DNA of 64,000 bases from Kalaharituber pfeilii (Eukaryota > Ascomycota > Pezizomycetes > Pezizales > Pezizaceae). The notes under the pieces are model-generated. The model was not told where the DNA came from, did no database searches, and saw only the letters and a list, made by a program, of their open reading frames with translations. The DNA lies in assembly GCA_015179045.1 (NCBI GenBank), contig WHUZ01000048.1:372001-436000 (forward strand). The letters are read 5' to 3'. A program made the position numbers and the translations under genes. Positions 11,473 through 21,332 of the stretch are shown here, in pieces (the first letter of the stretch is position 1; every line of letters starts with the position of its first letter).

Positions 11473-14400
11473 TCAATCATCATCTTCCGCCTCTTCCTCG
11501 TCTTCCTCCTCACTCCCCTTATCTGTCGTCACCCTCTCACTGTCATAATAATCCTCATCCTCTGACATCTCCTCTTCCTCTCCTTCCTCCTCACTTCCTA
11601 TCACACTCTGCTCATCCTCATCCTCATTCTCATACTCCTCTTCATCGCCATCGCCCTTCTCCACCTTAACATCCTCTATTCTCTCCTCCACTCTGTCCCT
11701 CACCTCCCCAGTCTCGACATCTGTCTCTTCAATAATAACTGGAACCAACTTTTTAGTTCCCCCGCTCCAAAACTCAATTGACCTTACCCACTCAGCCAAC
11801 CTGGCCTGACTTTTCTCCCTTTCAATATCGCTGAGCGTCTTGTCCTCAAGCGGACCAAGATCGTCGAGCGTCCAGCCATAATTGTCAACGGGACCGGATG
11901 GAGCAGGGTGGGCCACGGAAGTCGGAGTGCGGATGGGTGTCGGGGTGAGCCGAGGGGAGTGCCGATAGGAGGGTGACAGGATGGCGACAGAGCCCTTTCC
12001 TACCGCGGTAGAAGCCCCGGTATAGGCGCGGAAAGAGGGTGAACTACGGACCGGTTGCGGAGGAGCCCGGCGAGGGGCCGTGGGAGGTGGGGACTGCATA
12101 GTGCGTTTGGTGGGGATAATTTGTGCAAGTTGGTGGGTGCGAGTGCGGGGTTCAGAGGGTTCTGGTGTGCGAGGCGTAGCGCCGGTGCTAGCGGAGTGGC
12201 TGCGATTGGGGAACACGCGGGCCGCCAGAGTAACAGCGGCGCTGTGGCTACGCGTAGAACGGCCTGCAGTTGCCGTGGCCTTGTTTTGGGCTCCCTCGCG
12301 GGGTGAGATAGTCATGGTGGAGATCTCCGGAGCGTCACTCGCACTAACCCTCGTGCTCGAACAGGTCTTCCTCGGCGGCGGCGTCCGTGTGGGTGTTGAC
12401 ACGTCTTCTGATTCTTCTGATTCTTCTGATTCGGAGTCCGATAACCCCTGGGTGTATTCTTCCAATATGCCCTTGATATTCATGCGTATCCGGGGCTCGT
12501 CCGCAAGTGCTGCGGCCGGTATGATCGGCTGCACTGGTGCTGAGGAAGCAGGTGCAGTGGCTCGAACAGGATTAGAAACCGCCGCGGTCCCTGCCCGTCG
12601 AGCGCTAGGGGGGGAATGGAGGACGCCGCGGGGTGGGGAGTGTTCCGAGTTCGCTGGGGCCCCTTGGCCGGTGGAGGCGTCGCAGGGACGGTGCAGGCAG
12701 TTGGCTGCCTCAGGGCCGACTTTGGGGCAGTTCCACTTGCCGCACGCTGAGGAGATGCGGGCGCGGCGCCCTCAGGAGGCGTGAAGTGCACTGTTTTCTT
12801 GCCAGCGGTGGCCCCGGCAGCGCGGCCCGCCGGCGCGGCCTGCCCGGGCGCTGTGGCTTCTCCGACAGCTTGCGGGGTCCCGGACGCCGCGAGGGCGCTT
12901 GAGGGAGAGAGTGCGTCCCCCATACGGCCGGCCACGCCCTCAGGATCTGACTGATCGTCGCCCCGCCCCTTGCCCTCAGGCCGCTGCGGCCCAACAGGCT
13001 CTGCCATATCCCAGCTAGCCTTGATCCTCTCCTCCCTGACCCTTCTAGCAAGAAATTCAACCACCTGGAACAGCTGTTCTAGCATCTCACATCGCTCAAG
13101 GAACTCGGCGGCGTACTTTGTGCCCGCGCCAGGATGGTAGGCCAGCATGTCTGTAGCTTCGTTGTGGCCGCCGTTCTGGCAGACTCTCAACGTAACCCCG
13201 GCGCTGGTCAGTATTTGCAGCATTTGTTCGAGCAATCTGTATGTGACGGGATTGGAGTCGGGGACTTCAGCAAGCGGGTCTTCGTCAAAATAGCCCCAGT
13301 TCAGGCTTTGGCCGCCTATGTCTGTCTCGTCGGTCGTGTGGAATCCACCGGCCTGACTTACGACACGGGCCGTGAAGCCACGGATAACACGGCCATATTG
13401 GTCCGTCCGGTGCGAAGAAAGTGGCGGAGGGATACTGCGTGCTGCTTCCACGACCGCGCGGCGCCTTGCCTCCCGCTGATCCAACCACGCCTGTTTATCA
13501 CTGTACAGCCACCCATACATCGTCCGCTTTCGCTCCTCAAGCCGTCTCACCGCATCTGCATGCTGAGTCCTGATGCGTGCCCGTTGGCTCTCCCTATTTG
13601 CCCTCGTAGCGTCGTCGTCGGAGATGCGGTCCTTCCACTCAATATCGTGCATCAGGTTGAGGGCCTTCAATTCCCGCGCAATGACGTCCACTTGCTCAAG
13701 GTCCTCCTTTGCGGCCCGGTAGAATGTCAGCTTGCCTTCGCGGGAGAAGTCACCGGCGGCGGCGTCGAAGGGCCGTCGCTCCACGACTGGCAAGGGTTGC
13801 GCGCCCCGCGCGGCACGGTCGGCGTGTATGTCGGCCAGCAGAGCGTCGTAGCTCCGTACGGAGTCAGCGAGAAGCCTGCCGACGCGCTCTTGTGCGCGGG
13901 CCAACCCCTCCGGCGTCTCCACGGCCCTGAGGCCAGAGTCGTCCAGGCCGGTTATGTAGCGCAGCCATCGTGCGTAGATTGGGTCTCGTTCAACGCCCTC
14001 GGGCACATCGGGGTCGGCGGGCGGCACGCCACCAGCTGCGCGCCTCATGTCGAGTGCGCGTTTCAGCAGCCTGATGGGGCGCTCATCGGGGGCCTCTACC
14101 CACGCGGCCGCAGCCTCGGCGGCGCCCAATGGGCCGTCTGGGACAGCCTCCGGCGCTTTGTTGCGCACAAGAAACCCCGGGCTGAAGTCCCTCACCCGCC
14201 TGCGGAACTCCTCGTCCGCCCTGGACCCACGTGCTCCGTCACGGCGCTGCATGATGCGGTCGTTGGAGTTCACAGTGCCCATGTCTGGGCCGGCGAATTG
14301 GTTGTCGGCTGCGTTGAACCGTAAAGGGGCGTTGACCGTGTTTGCATGGCCACCTTTCTGGTATGCGGCGATGCCGATGGGATAGTAGATGGACGGCATT

Positions 14401-14921
14401 GGCGGGGGGTAGTCCGCGGGATCCACACCGCTGCTTGGGGGCACCCAGTTGCCGTCGACATCAATACTGGCTTGTGAGATTGGTGGTGGCGAGTGCCTGT
14501 AGCCATAGATCTCGTGCCTTGGCCGGGTAAAAATAACCTCGTCTTTGATTGTGGGGCTGGGCGAGCGAGAGCTCGGACTAGATGTAACTACATCACCGCT
14601 ACCACCACCACCCTCTCCTCCTCCTCCTCCTCCTCTTCCTCCTCCTCCTTCGCCACCACCACCTCGCCCTCCCCCGCGACTTCTTCCACGGGGAGAGTCA
14701 CCGCCTCCTCTGCTACGAGGAACATTTCCTCCGCGAGCAGAATCATCCCCACCACGGCCTCCTCCACGGGGATCGCTTCCTCCACGAGGGGCATCACCAC
14801 TGGTACCTCCTCCTCCACGGGCAGCGCTTCTTCCACGAGAGGTATCACCACCAGTATCTCCTCTACCACAGGATGCACCAACTCTATCTCCTCGGCCAGT
14901 GCTGACTCTACGGTGGGTCAT
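11473..14921 (-). CDS. Long RGG-rich/acidic nuclear-type protein, frame broken at a G7 run
   Basis: From ATG at 14921 a frame runs to 12480; a second frame on the same strand covers the rest and ends with the stop at 11473. Both are open between about 12720 and 12480. The N-terminal 110 residues are Gly/Arg-rich with many RGG triplets (RNA-binding type). The middle (about residues 130-640) is helical and charged, containing TMYGWLYSDKQAWLDQREAR. Next comes Pro/Ala-rich sequence with KKTVHFTPPEG, which fits a PP1-docking RVxF pattern. The second frame gives Ser/Thr/Pro sequence, then SDSESEESEESED and a C-terminus almost all Glu/Asp. Adding one base to the G7 run at 12608-12614 would join the frames into about 1,149 residues. 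A 40-nt GT..AG candidate at 12540-12579 has the wrong phase. Two overlapping genes are possible but less likely. A TATATAA directly precedes the ATG, so the true start is uncertain. No family recognised. Confidence 0.65.
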
Positions 14922-17286
14922 TATATAAAAGTTGAAATATAACTAAAGAAGTGGAGAGAGGGACCAGCAGTTGAGTGTTCAGATATCGGAGATAAGTTAT
15001 TATGGGACTTTTCTGTGATAGCTGGAGCAAAATGCAATAGAACAATAAGAAATAACTAATATGGCCTAGTTAGCATCAGCTATGCAGTATCAGGAGAAAG
15101 AAAAGGCAGAGGATAATTAATGTTTTGAGAAACTTGTGATATAGGATAATGACCTTGGATGAAATGGCCACCGCGTGTGCCAGCTGTTATGTCAAAATGC
15201 ACAATTGCTGTACGGAGGGATACTCAAGTTCCTCCCTGTTTCCCGGAAGCGGACGTCGTCGCCTATAGAAGGATCTCAATCTCCGGCAACACAGTCAATG
15301 TATTCGTATCGTGAGCAACGGTCTGCCAGATTCCAAAGAAGGATAAAAGGAAAAAAGGAAGAGCTTCGTGAATCTGCGCTGAGCTGCACTGAACCGAATT
15401 GAGCTATGGGAGAAATGGGAAAAAGAAGGAATGTGAATTGAGGGCAGTCAGCGCAGCCTTAGAGGAGATGTCGGATTAGAGGAAAATAGACACTGGAGAA
15501 AATCCATTGTCAATGAACATAGAGATTGAGAACAAAAGGACTGTAATAGCCTGCTAGGCAGTCATGAAAGCCAGGGGGGGATGGGTATTGTTTTTCCTTT
15601 GCTTTTTGAGAAGAAAATATTTCCTTCCTCCCTTTGTTCTGAAGGCGGGAATAGGATGGCGGTAAAGGGTGATGCATTGATATGATCGTAGGTATCAAAG
15701 AGATGAGAGTTGGACCCCAAGGGCAGGAACTAAAGCGGTTCATGTAGGTTTTTCTTTGTTGGAGTGTGGTGGTGTGGTAACCAGGGTCTTGTATATTTAC
15801 ACAGGCTGTGCGGCATGCACACGCAAGACAACCACTGCTGGAAGCAGCCCACTTTCTTGGATTGTAACTGGAAAATTCTGAGAATTCGTGCGGGTGAAAT
15901 TGCGGTGTATTTAATCTTTCTTTTCCCTCCTTTTGCCTACTACTTTATTAATTCATGTTAAGCAGATAGCTCACTCATGATCGCCAGGCAGTCACGGCTT
16001 AAGGAGGAAGGGATGAGGGAAGATGTTACCTAGCCTATCGCTGCACTATATATAGGCATATTCAATGAGTGTGAACCCTTCCTTCATGCCGGTACGTCTG
16101 CTTGCCAACGGAGAACCATATATTGCATCGCCAACATGCCTCAAGCACTCCTTCTCCTCGTCCTCCTCGAGGACTCTTCCTCCAAGTGCTCCTTTGGTTG
16201 ATGATCTTTGCAATCCTGTCCTCAATGTGCGACATACGTGTCAGTTGGCGAATCTTTCTCGATTTATGGAGCCCAGTGCGTCGGAAGGATGACGTGGGCG
16301 GTGCGGGTGCTGGTGGGGACGGAGAGAGGAGGGGCGAGAATAGTTGGTCGTGCCAACCAGACTATTTAAGAGAGAGAAAGACAGGTTCTGAGTCGTGTAA
16401 GTAGCTTAGTAAATATTAATAATCTCGTCAATCGCGATTCCACTTCCGCGGTGAATTTAGGCAATACAACGGGCGATGAGGTGCAGGGACGGCAATCGTG
16501 GGGGATTGGTATGCAATACATGAAGTAGCAGCAGCAGTGGTAATATTTATGTAATAACCAGCCCATAGCTAGTCTCGTAAACCAGCCCTCCTAGCGCGGT
16601 TTGCATGTTTTTTTAAAACACCGACGTAGTAGAGTCTGGTGCTAAATGTTGCGACCTCGTTTGCGACGGACTATCTCTTAGCATCTGATGGTTGCTAAAT
16701 ATAAGTGATTTTTATTCAATATTTTGTAAACACTGAAGCTGTACCATCAAAGATGTCTACACAATACTATAATCGCAATATTCTACGAGTACTAAGAGTA
16801 ATAGAGGAAGAATTTTCTAACATCTTATAGAGTTCCTTACCAAAAAGAGTAAAGCAGTTCTACGCAAGTCAAGGCCCTTTCTAGCAGCAGGATTCATCTC
16901 AGTTGTTGACCTGATAGCGAAGCTACTCAGGAAGGCCATAGAGGAGTAACAATTGCAGTAAAAGAAGGATTTGCAAATGGAGTTACTGATGCACTTGAGC
17001 GCTGGTTTGGCTATGTTCTGCAGAAGGAATTAGATGACTTACGCATGAATACTGATAACAGACTCCCATCCACGGCATTGATATGATAGCAGAAAAGGCG
17101 GAGGGATTTAATTTTTGACATATGTAGGTCAGAATCATAAAGAGAGTGCACTGATACATATTTCTTGCACGGATTTACTTCGCTAATAGTAATATTTGAG
17201 GGGGAAAAGTGCCATGATCGAAATGCAATCTTTAGAAGAATCATCACTAAAAGCTAGCATGCATCGATCGCAGTATCTAGGATTTC
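14922..17286. other. Intergenic, nothing recognised
   Basis: Contains the presumed promoter of the RGG-rich gene next to 14922 and otherwise mixed AT-rich sequence. No open frame has recognisable protein character. Confidence 0.5.
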
Positions 17287-17760
17287 CTAGTTTTCAGAGT
17301 ACTTTTCATCCTTAAAGTATTTCAAGATTGGTTTCCAATGGCAGCCCTGTATATTGCAATAAGCGAGAAGCTTGCGACAGATATTGCGCACTACCCCCAG
17401 AGAGTCTCTGGTCACCCCGGCCCTGGATCCAATTAGGTCACTAGTCGGTTTTGGAATATCTGCGATGATGCCATCATTAAGGTCCTCAAGCAATGGCTCA
17501 AGTATCTCTTCAGTATCAACAAGTGGTTGGTTGATATCAGAAGCACCTGAGGTTGGTAAACTTTCCGATAAAAGTGGTGCTGATGCCGCTTGCAATGCCA
17601 CTTGTGATGCCACTTGCGATGCCACTTGCGACGCCGCTTGCAACGGCGATTCCACATTTTCCGAATTTATGCGAGTAATATAGTCTTTCCCCTCTTGATC
17701 AAAAGCATGAATCTCATGTATCACATTTCGAAATTCAGGATCATTCTCTGAATAGGTATA
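17287..17760 (-). pseudogene. Orphan exon-like ORF with an Ala-Ser-Gln-Val repeat
   Basis: A minus-strand frame is open from just after a TGA near 17760 to the stop at 17287. It reads SENDPEFRN then IHEIHAFDQEGKDYITR, followed by a repeat QAASQVASQVASQVALQAAS encoded by ~12-bp DNA units at 17577-17645, an acidic Leu-rich part, and a C-terminal NICRKLLAYCNIQGCHWKP. The only start within it is a GTG, so it may be a last exon or a broken gene; no upstream exon is evident. Function unknown. Low-copy tandem repeats of similar style occur in the TIR elements at 35.9 and 41.6 kb, so a repeat origin is also possible. Confidence 0.35.
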
Positions 17761-19203
17761 TCACTGGAACCTCTACAGCTCTTCACTCAGTCTTGGGTTG
17801 GGGGGTATGCCTTTTTTGTTAGTTTATCAATCCTTGCCTGGCAGGATTGTAATACAACGTGGCTATTGCTAAAACTTTGGGATCCCGACCTACGTGACCT
17901 GCATGTTAGACCCAACCATCTCCAGAAAGTTGCAGCTTTCGCATTCCCTGAAGTTCCGCTCTTGTATCTGTCTCACTCTCCTCAGTGACAGCTTTCTGCC
18001 AACCTCTCGAAGTGTCAATCAAAACAACCTACAGATGTTAGACCTATTTTACTATCATACTTCTTCAAGTTTACTTGTCTTTCACTTTCATGAGCATCAG
18101 TTCTCTGTTCAAGAACTGCATCATCCATTGTATGCAGGTGTTATGGTAACTAAATGAGTTGTGTTATTGTTGCACCGTTTTGGTTCATTATGCAGTAGTA
18201 ATGCCTATCCGGGGCGAAAGTATTTTGTTGGCCCTTCTCAGCTACTGCCATAATTGGGTAGTTACAAAGATCTCCCCACCTCCACTGTCATCATCTCCTG
18301 AATGCTGTCATCAAATTCAATACTTACTAATGTTGACGCATTATGTTGGAGGTGCTACGGCAGTCAGCGGTTGGCAGTCGGTAGTACGGGGTTAAAACAA
18401 AAAATAGCTACCGCTGTGTTTACTGACCTGAGTCAGGAAATCGACCTGTGAGACCTATAAGACCTGTGAGACCTATAAGACCTGTGAGACCCACGGGACT
18501 AGGCATATGAAAAGGATACTCTACTTCGTGAAGGCTGATGTTTGCATGTCGCCTTTGTCCTGATTGTAGCACTAATATTACTTCGCTGATATTACCTCGT
18601 GAGGGATAGGGTCCTTGTTATATGCCTGGACCCACAGGTCTTGCTGGTCGATTTCCCGACTCGGGTCGGAAAATACAGCGGTAGCCGCAGTCGTTTCGCG
18701 AGGCATTCAGTCTATCATGAATATAGCAGATCGGATTTCGCAGATATTATCAAACCCTAAGTCTTTGAATCTTTCCTGCCATCCAATCACAAGCTCAAGC
18801 CATTAATTCCCTTAGTTAGTTATGAGGCTACACACTACTTCTAATGAATCTAACAGGCCAGGCCAGGCCAGGCCAACCAGGCCAGTTCAGACTATTCAGG
18901 CCGGTCCAGACCATTCAGGCCATCCCAGGCAGGTTTAAGCCAATTAAACGAATCCCTCCACAGCTATCCAGGTGAATTAAGGCCAGCATTGACCAGATTA
19001 TTTGAGTATTTAAATGAGTAGAATCTTCCATATATCTAGAATTTTAAACAGCAGCAGTCTACGACATTAGTCAAGTATGTATCACGTACCTAAATCACCC
19101 CGGGTCAAGTCGGGATGCTTTTTATTCAAAATCTCCATCCATGTCCCTGGGGTCCGCGATTATGGCTGGGACCTCAGTTCTGACTGCTCATGGGGGGCCC
19201 TGA
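17761..19203. other. Intergenic with short tandem repeats
   Basis: No gene seen. Holds an 18-bp tandem repeat at 18443-18491 (unit GACCTGTGAGACCTATAA, 2.7 copies) and a GGCCA-type repeat at about 18855-18930 (AGGCC units). Confidence 0.6.
18443..18491. repeat. 18-bp tandem repeat
   Basis: Unit GACCTGTGAGACCTATAA is repeated almost three times without change; itself it is built from two related 9-mers. No coding context. Confidence 0.8.
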
Positions 19204-19812
19204 CCGCACCGGCGAGATAGTTCATTTGACCGCAATTGGAAACTCTCTACGGCATCACAGAACCGGCCAAGCACATCTCACAAAGCCATCGTAAGCTCTG
19301 GAACAACTGATAGCGTTTTTACAGGCGACAGTGGATTCTCTGGATCTAGCCCTCAAACGCCAATGGTTACGGAAAAGAGCTATTTCTCAGGCAACGAATC
19401 GTCCTCTAAGGGGCGGACAGTTCTCCAAAAGAAAAATAGCAGCAGCTCATCGCACCATAGGAAAACAAGTTACACTGAGGAGCAGCGAGTTAGGGCGGGA
19501 ACGGCGCTTTCAAGACATTCCAGGATTGGTAGCACTGACACTGTTCGCGGAGGTAGTTCTCCATCATTAGCTTTACCTACTCAAGGGAAGAAAGACGGCC
19601 CGCAGCCTGCTCGACGTCAGAGGAACGGTTCCAATCAAAGTAATTTATCCTCGTCACTCCCTTCGACACCCAATCACCAACCTCGAAATATCAATAGCAA
19701 ATCCCGTAGTCCATCGCCGCATACAGGCCTTCTTGATTCACCGAAGTCGGCTGCATCTGAACCTATAAGGGGCACGAATCTTCGCAGCCGAGTTATCAGC
19801 AAACCGCGCTAG
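19204..19812 (+). pseudogene. Orphan Ser-rich C-terminal exon or gene fragment
   Basis: A frame is open from just after TGA at 19201-19203 to the stop at 19812 (about 202 residues). It starts RRDSSFDRNWKLSTASQ and continues with a Ser/Thr/Pro-rich, basic sequence (GDSGFSGSSPQTPMV, KKNSSSSSHHRK, SKSRSPSPHTGLLDSPKS) ending ISKPR. The internal ATG at 19363 falls inside this clearly continuous coding stretch, so it is not a natural N-terminus. The style is that of a disordered phospho-regulated tail of a larger protein. No upstream exon with a folded domain can be found in the preceding kilobase, so this may be a transposed or truncated gene fragment. Family not recognised. Confidence 0.4.
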
Positions 19813-19988
19813 GAGGGAGACTAAGCCATAGCTATGATATAGTCCCGTTTTCCCTTCTCGCCCTAGTCCGGTCAACCAGACTATCTCTTGAAATGTGTAG
19901 GGACAGCTACATCGGGACTAGCGTAGGCGTAGGGCGTGCGAAGCTTGAAGAGTTGGGTTCGAGTAGAATTCATTTCATTGTTACATAG

Positions 19989-20419
19989 TAATCTAGCCAA
20001 AAATGGAGAGAAGCTAACTTAAATGGAATAGAATACTCCGTATATACATCCCTTATGCAAAACCCTTTGCCACTTGGTTTTATGTTGTGTGCAACTGATG
20101 CAATAGACATATGCAAGTGGGCAACTAGCACAGCTAGGCTAGGATATGTAGAGTGTGACAGAGTGATCGGGCGGTAGGAGCAGTAACAGTAGTGCGCAGT
20201 GCGAGCAGTAGCAGCAGTAGCAGCAGTGCGGGCAGTAGGAGTGGTAGAGTGGTAGAATTGGTAGAGCTGTGGGAGAACGATGGAGCGGTGGAGGTGGGAA
20301 GAATACCTTCAAACTCGCTGCATACTATGGGGCAGAACGTGCATGTACCCATGTAAATGGGTGTGCTTAGTCATCAGACCAAATGTCGCCCCTACTCCGC
20401 GTACAGATGTCCCCAACCA
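19989..20419. mobile_element. 5'-truncated copy of the 751-bp TA-TIR MITE
   Basis: This segment matches 34930-35417 closely, including the phrases TTGGTTTTATGTTGTGTGC and GAGTGTGACAGAGTGATCGG, the AGCAGT trinucleotide tract (shorter here), and the right terminal repeat ending GATGTCCCCAACCA, followed by TA. The left terminal repeat and about 260 bases are missing. Another TIR element begins only 10 bp beyond its right end. Confidence 0.85.
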
Positions 20420-20429
20420 TACTGTATTA

Positions 20430-21214
20430 GGCGGATTTTGCAAAGTCCGGTTATTGAAATTCGGTTATTTTCCGGGTAACCATTAGTCATCATAACCGAA
20501 CCAAAAAACGGCCCAGATTTTGCAACGTACCTAGGTTATTTCTGCGGTTATTTTTTCGGTTATTTTCCACGCATAACTGCACGCATATTCCACGCATACC
20601 GCACGCATATTCGACCTATGGCGATAACCTCGCGCCGCAAGACCACTTTAGCTGTCGCATCTGCGGCAGCCTTTGTACTTCAAACTGTTGAAGCAAGATT
20701 CTCATTGTACTATGAGGATCTCGGAGGTCCTTCCCAATTTGTTCTTTCAGTAACATTCTGATTTTTTGCCAAAAAGCTCCTTTCTTGCCTTTGACATGCT
20801 CCACTTGGTATTCAATGCAAAAGCGGACTAGATGAAGCTTTTCTTCATCATTGAGTCGAGTACGTAAGTTGTCTGCAGGTGCTGGTGATTGGGTTTGAGG
20901 TGCCGGAGATTGAGTTTGCGGTAAGGACGATGTTGCACGACCACGCCCACGGGATGCTAAAATTGTAGGCGCAGGTGATAGAGAAGGGGTTTGAGAAGAC
21001 ATTTGAGCAAGTAAAAAATATCAAGATACTTTGGTGTTGATGTAAAGTCCTTAACCGCACTTTGTGTTTAACCGAATTTATTCTGTTATATAACCGGAAA
21101 ATTGCCAGAAATTCGGTTAACTCAGCCACAAACAACACGTTGCTACAGCAACATTGATTATTAATAACCGGAAAATAACCGAATATGAGTTAACCGGACT
21201 TTGCAAAATCCGCC
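20430..21214. mobile_element. 785-bp TIR element with TATTA target duplication
   Basis: Perfect 24-bp terminal inverted repeats (20430-20453 and 21191-21214) begin GGCGGATTTTGCAAAGTCCG, and the inverted match continues imperfectly through an ATTCGGTTATTTTCCGG block. The flanks are TATTA on both sides (20425-20429, 21215-21219), a 5-bp target duplication. The motif CGGTTATTTTCC recurs in the left subterminal part, as expected of transposase-binding sites. The only sizeable ORF is a minus-strand DNA-binding-like protein, not a transposase. The element family is unclear: the 5-bp duplication does not fit Tc1/mariner. Confidence 0.85.
20616..21002 (-). CDS. SANT/Myb-like protein carried inside a TIR element
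   Basis: A 128-residue frame starts at ATG 21002 and stays within the TIR element. The N-terminal third is Ser/Pro/Gln-rich with a tandem QTQSPAP. From about residue 48 comes TRLNDEEKLHLVRFCIEYQV, then GKKGAFWQKIRMLLKEQIGK and an Arg/Leu-rich helix. The spacing of helices and the Trp resemble a SANT/Myb or trihelix-type DNA-binding fold that recognises element ends in several transposon groups. It may be an accessory protein left after loss of the transposase, or a partial one. Assignment is by pattern only. Confidence 0.5.
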   Translation of the reverse strand: MSSQTPSLSPAPTILASRGRGRATSSLPQTQSPAPQTQSPAPADNLRTRLNDEEKLHLVRFCIEYQVEHVKGKKGAFWQKIRMLLKEQIGKDLRDPHSTMRILLQQFEVQRLPQMRQLKWSCGARLSP

Positions 21215-21244
21215 TATTATTCGTGTGTTTTGTTGTGTTAATTT

Positions 21245-21332
21245 CAGTGACCCATCAAAGGTCTTGGGGATGGCTTGCATGGTACACTTACCCCAATATG
21301 GCCTAATTCCCAAGACTTTTTATGGGTCACTG
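21245..21332. mobile_element. 88-bp palindromic MITE
   Basis: Begins CAGTGACCCATCAAAGGTCT and ends with the near-perfect inverse AGACTTTTTATGGGTCACTG; TIRs match over about 25 bp with a few differences. The core GCTTGCATGGTACACTTACC recurs in a diverged copy at 52282-52361. The AAAGTCTTGG motif in the ends resembles Tc1-type terminal repeats. No coding capacity. Confidence 0.75.

Noticed and set aside
12540..12579. 40-nt intron in the RGG/acidic gene
   Set aside because: Splice signals look good but its length shifts into a frame that ends quickly and loses the acidic C-terminus.
12080..12784. 234-codon plus-strand ORF
   Set aside because: It is antisense to the RGG/acidic gene and its Ala/Arg-rich composition mirrors that GC-rich coding sequence.
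13134..14324. 396-codon plus-strand ORF
   Set aside because: Antisense shadow of the long minus-strand protein; no motif and unnatural amino-acid composition.
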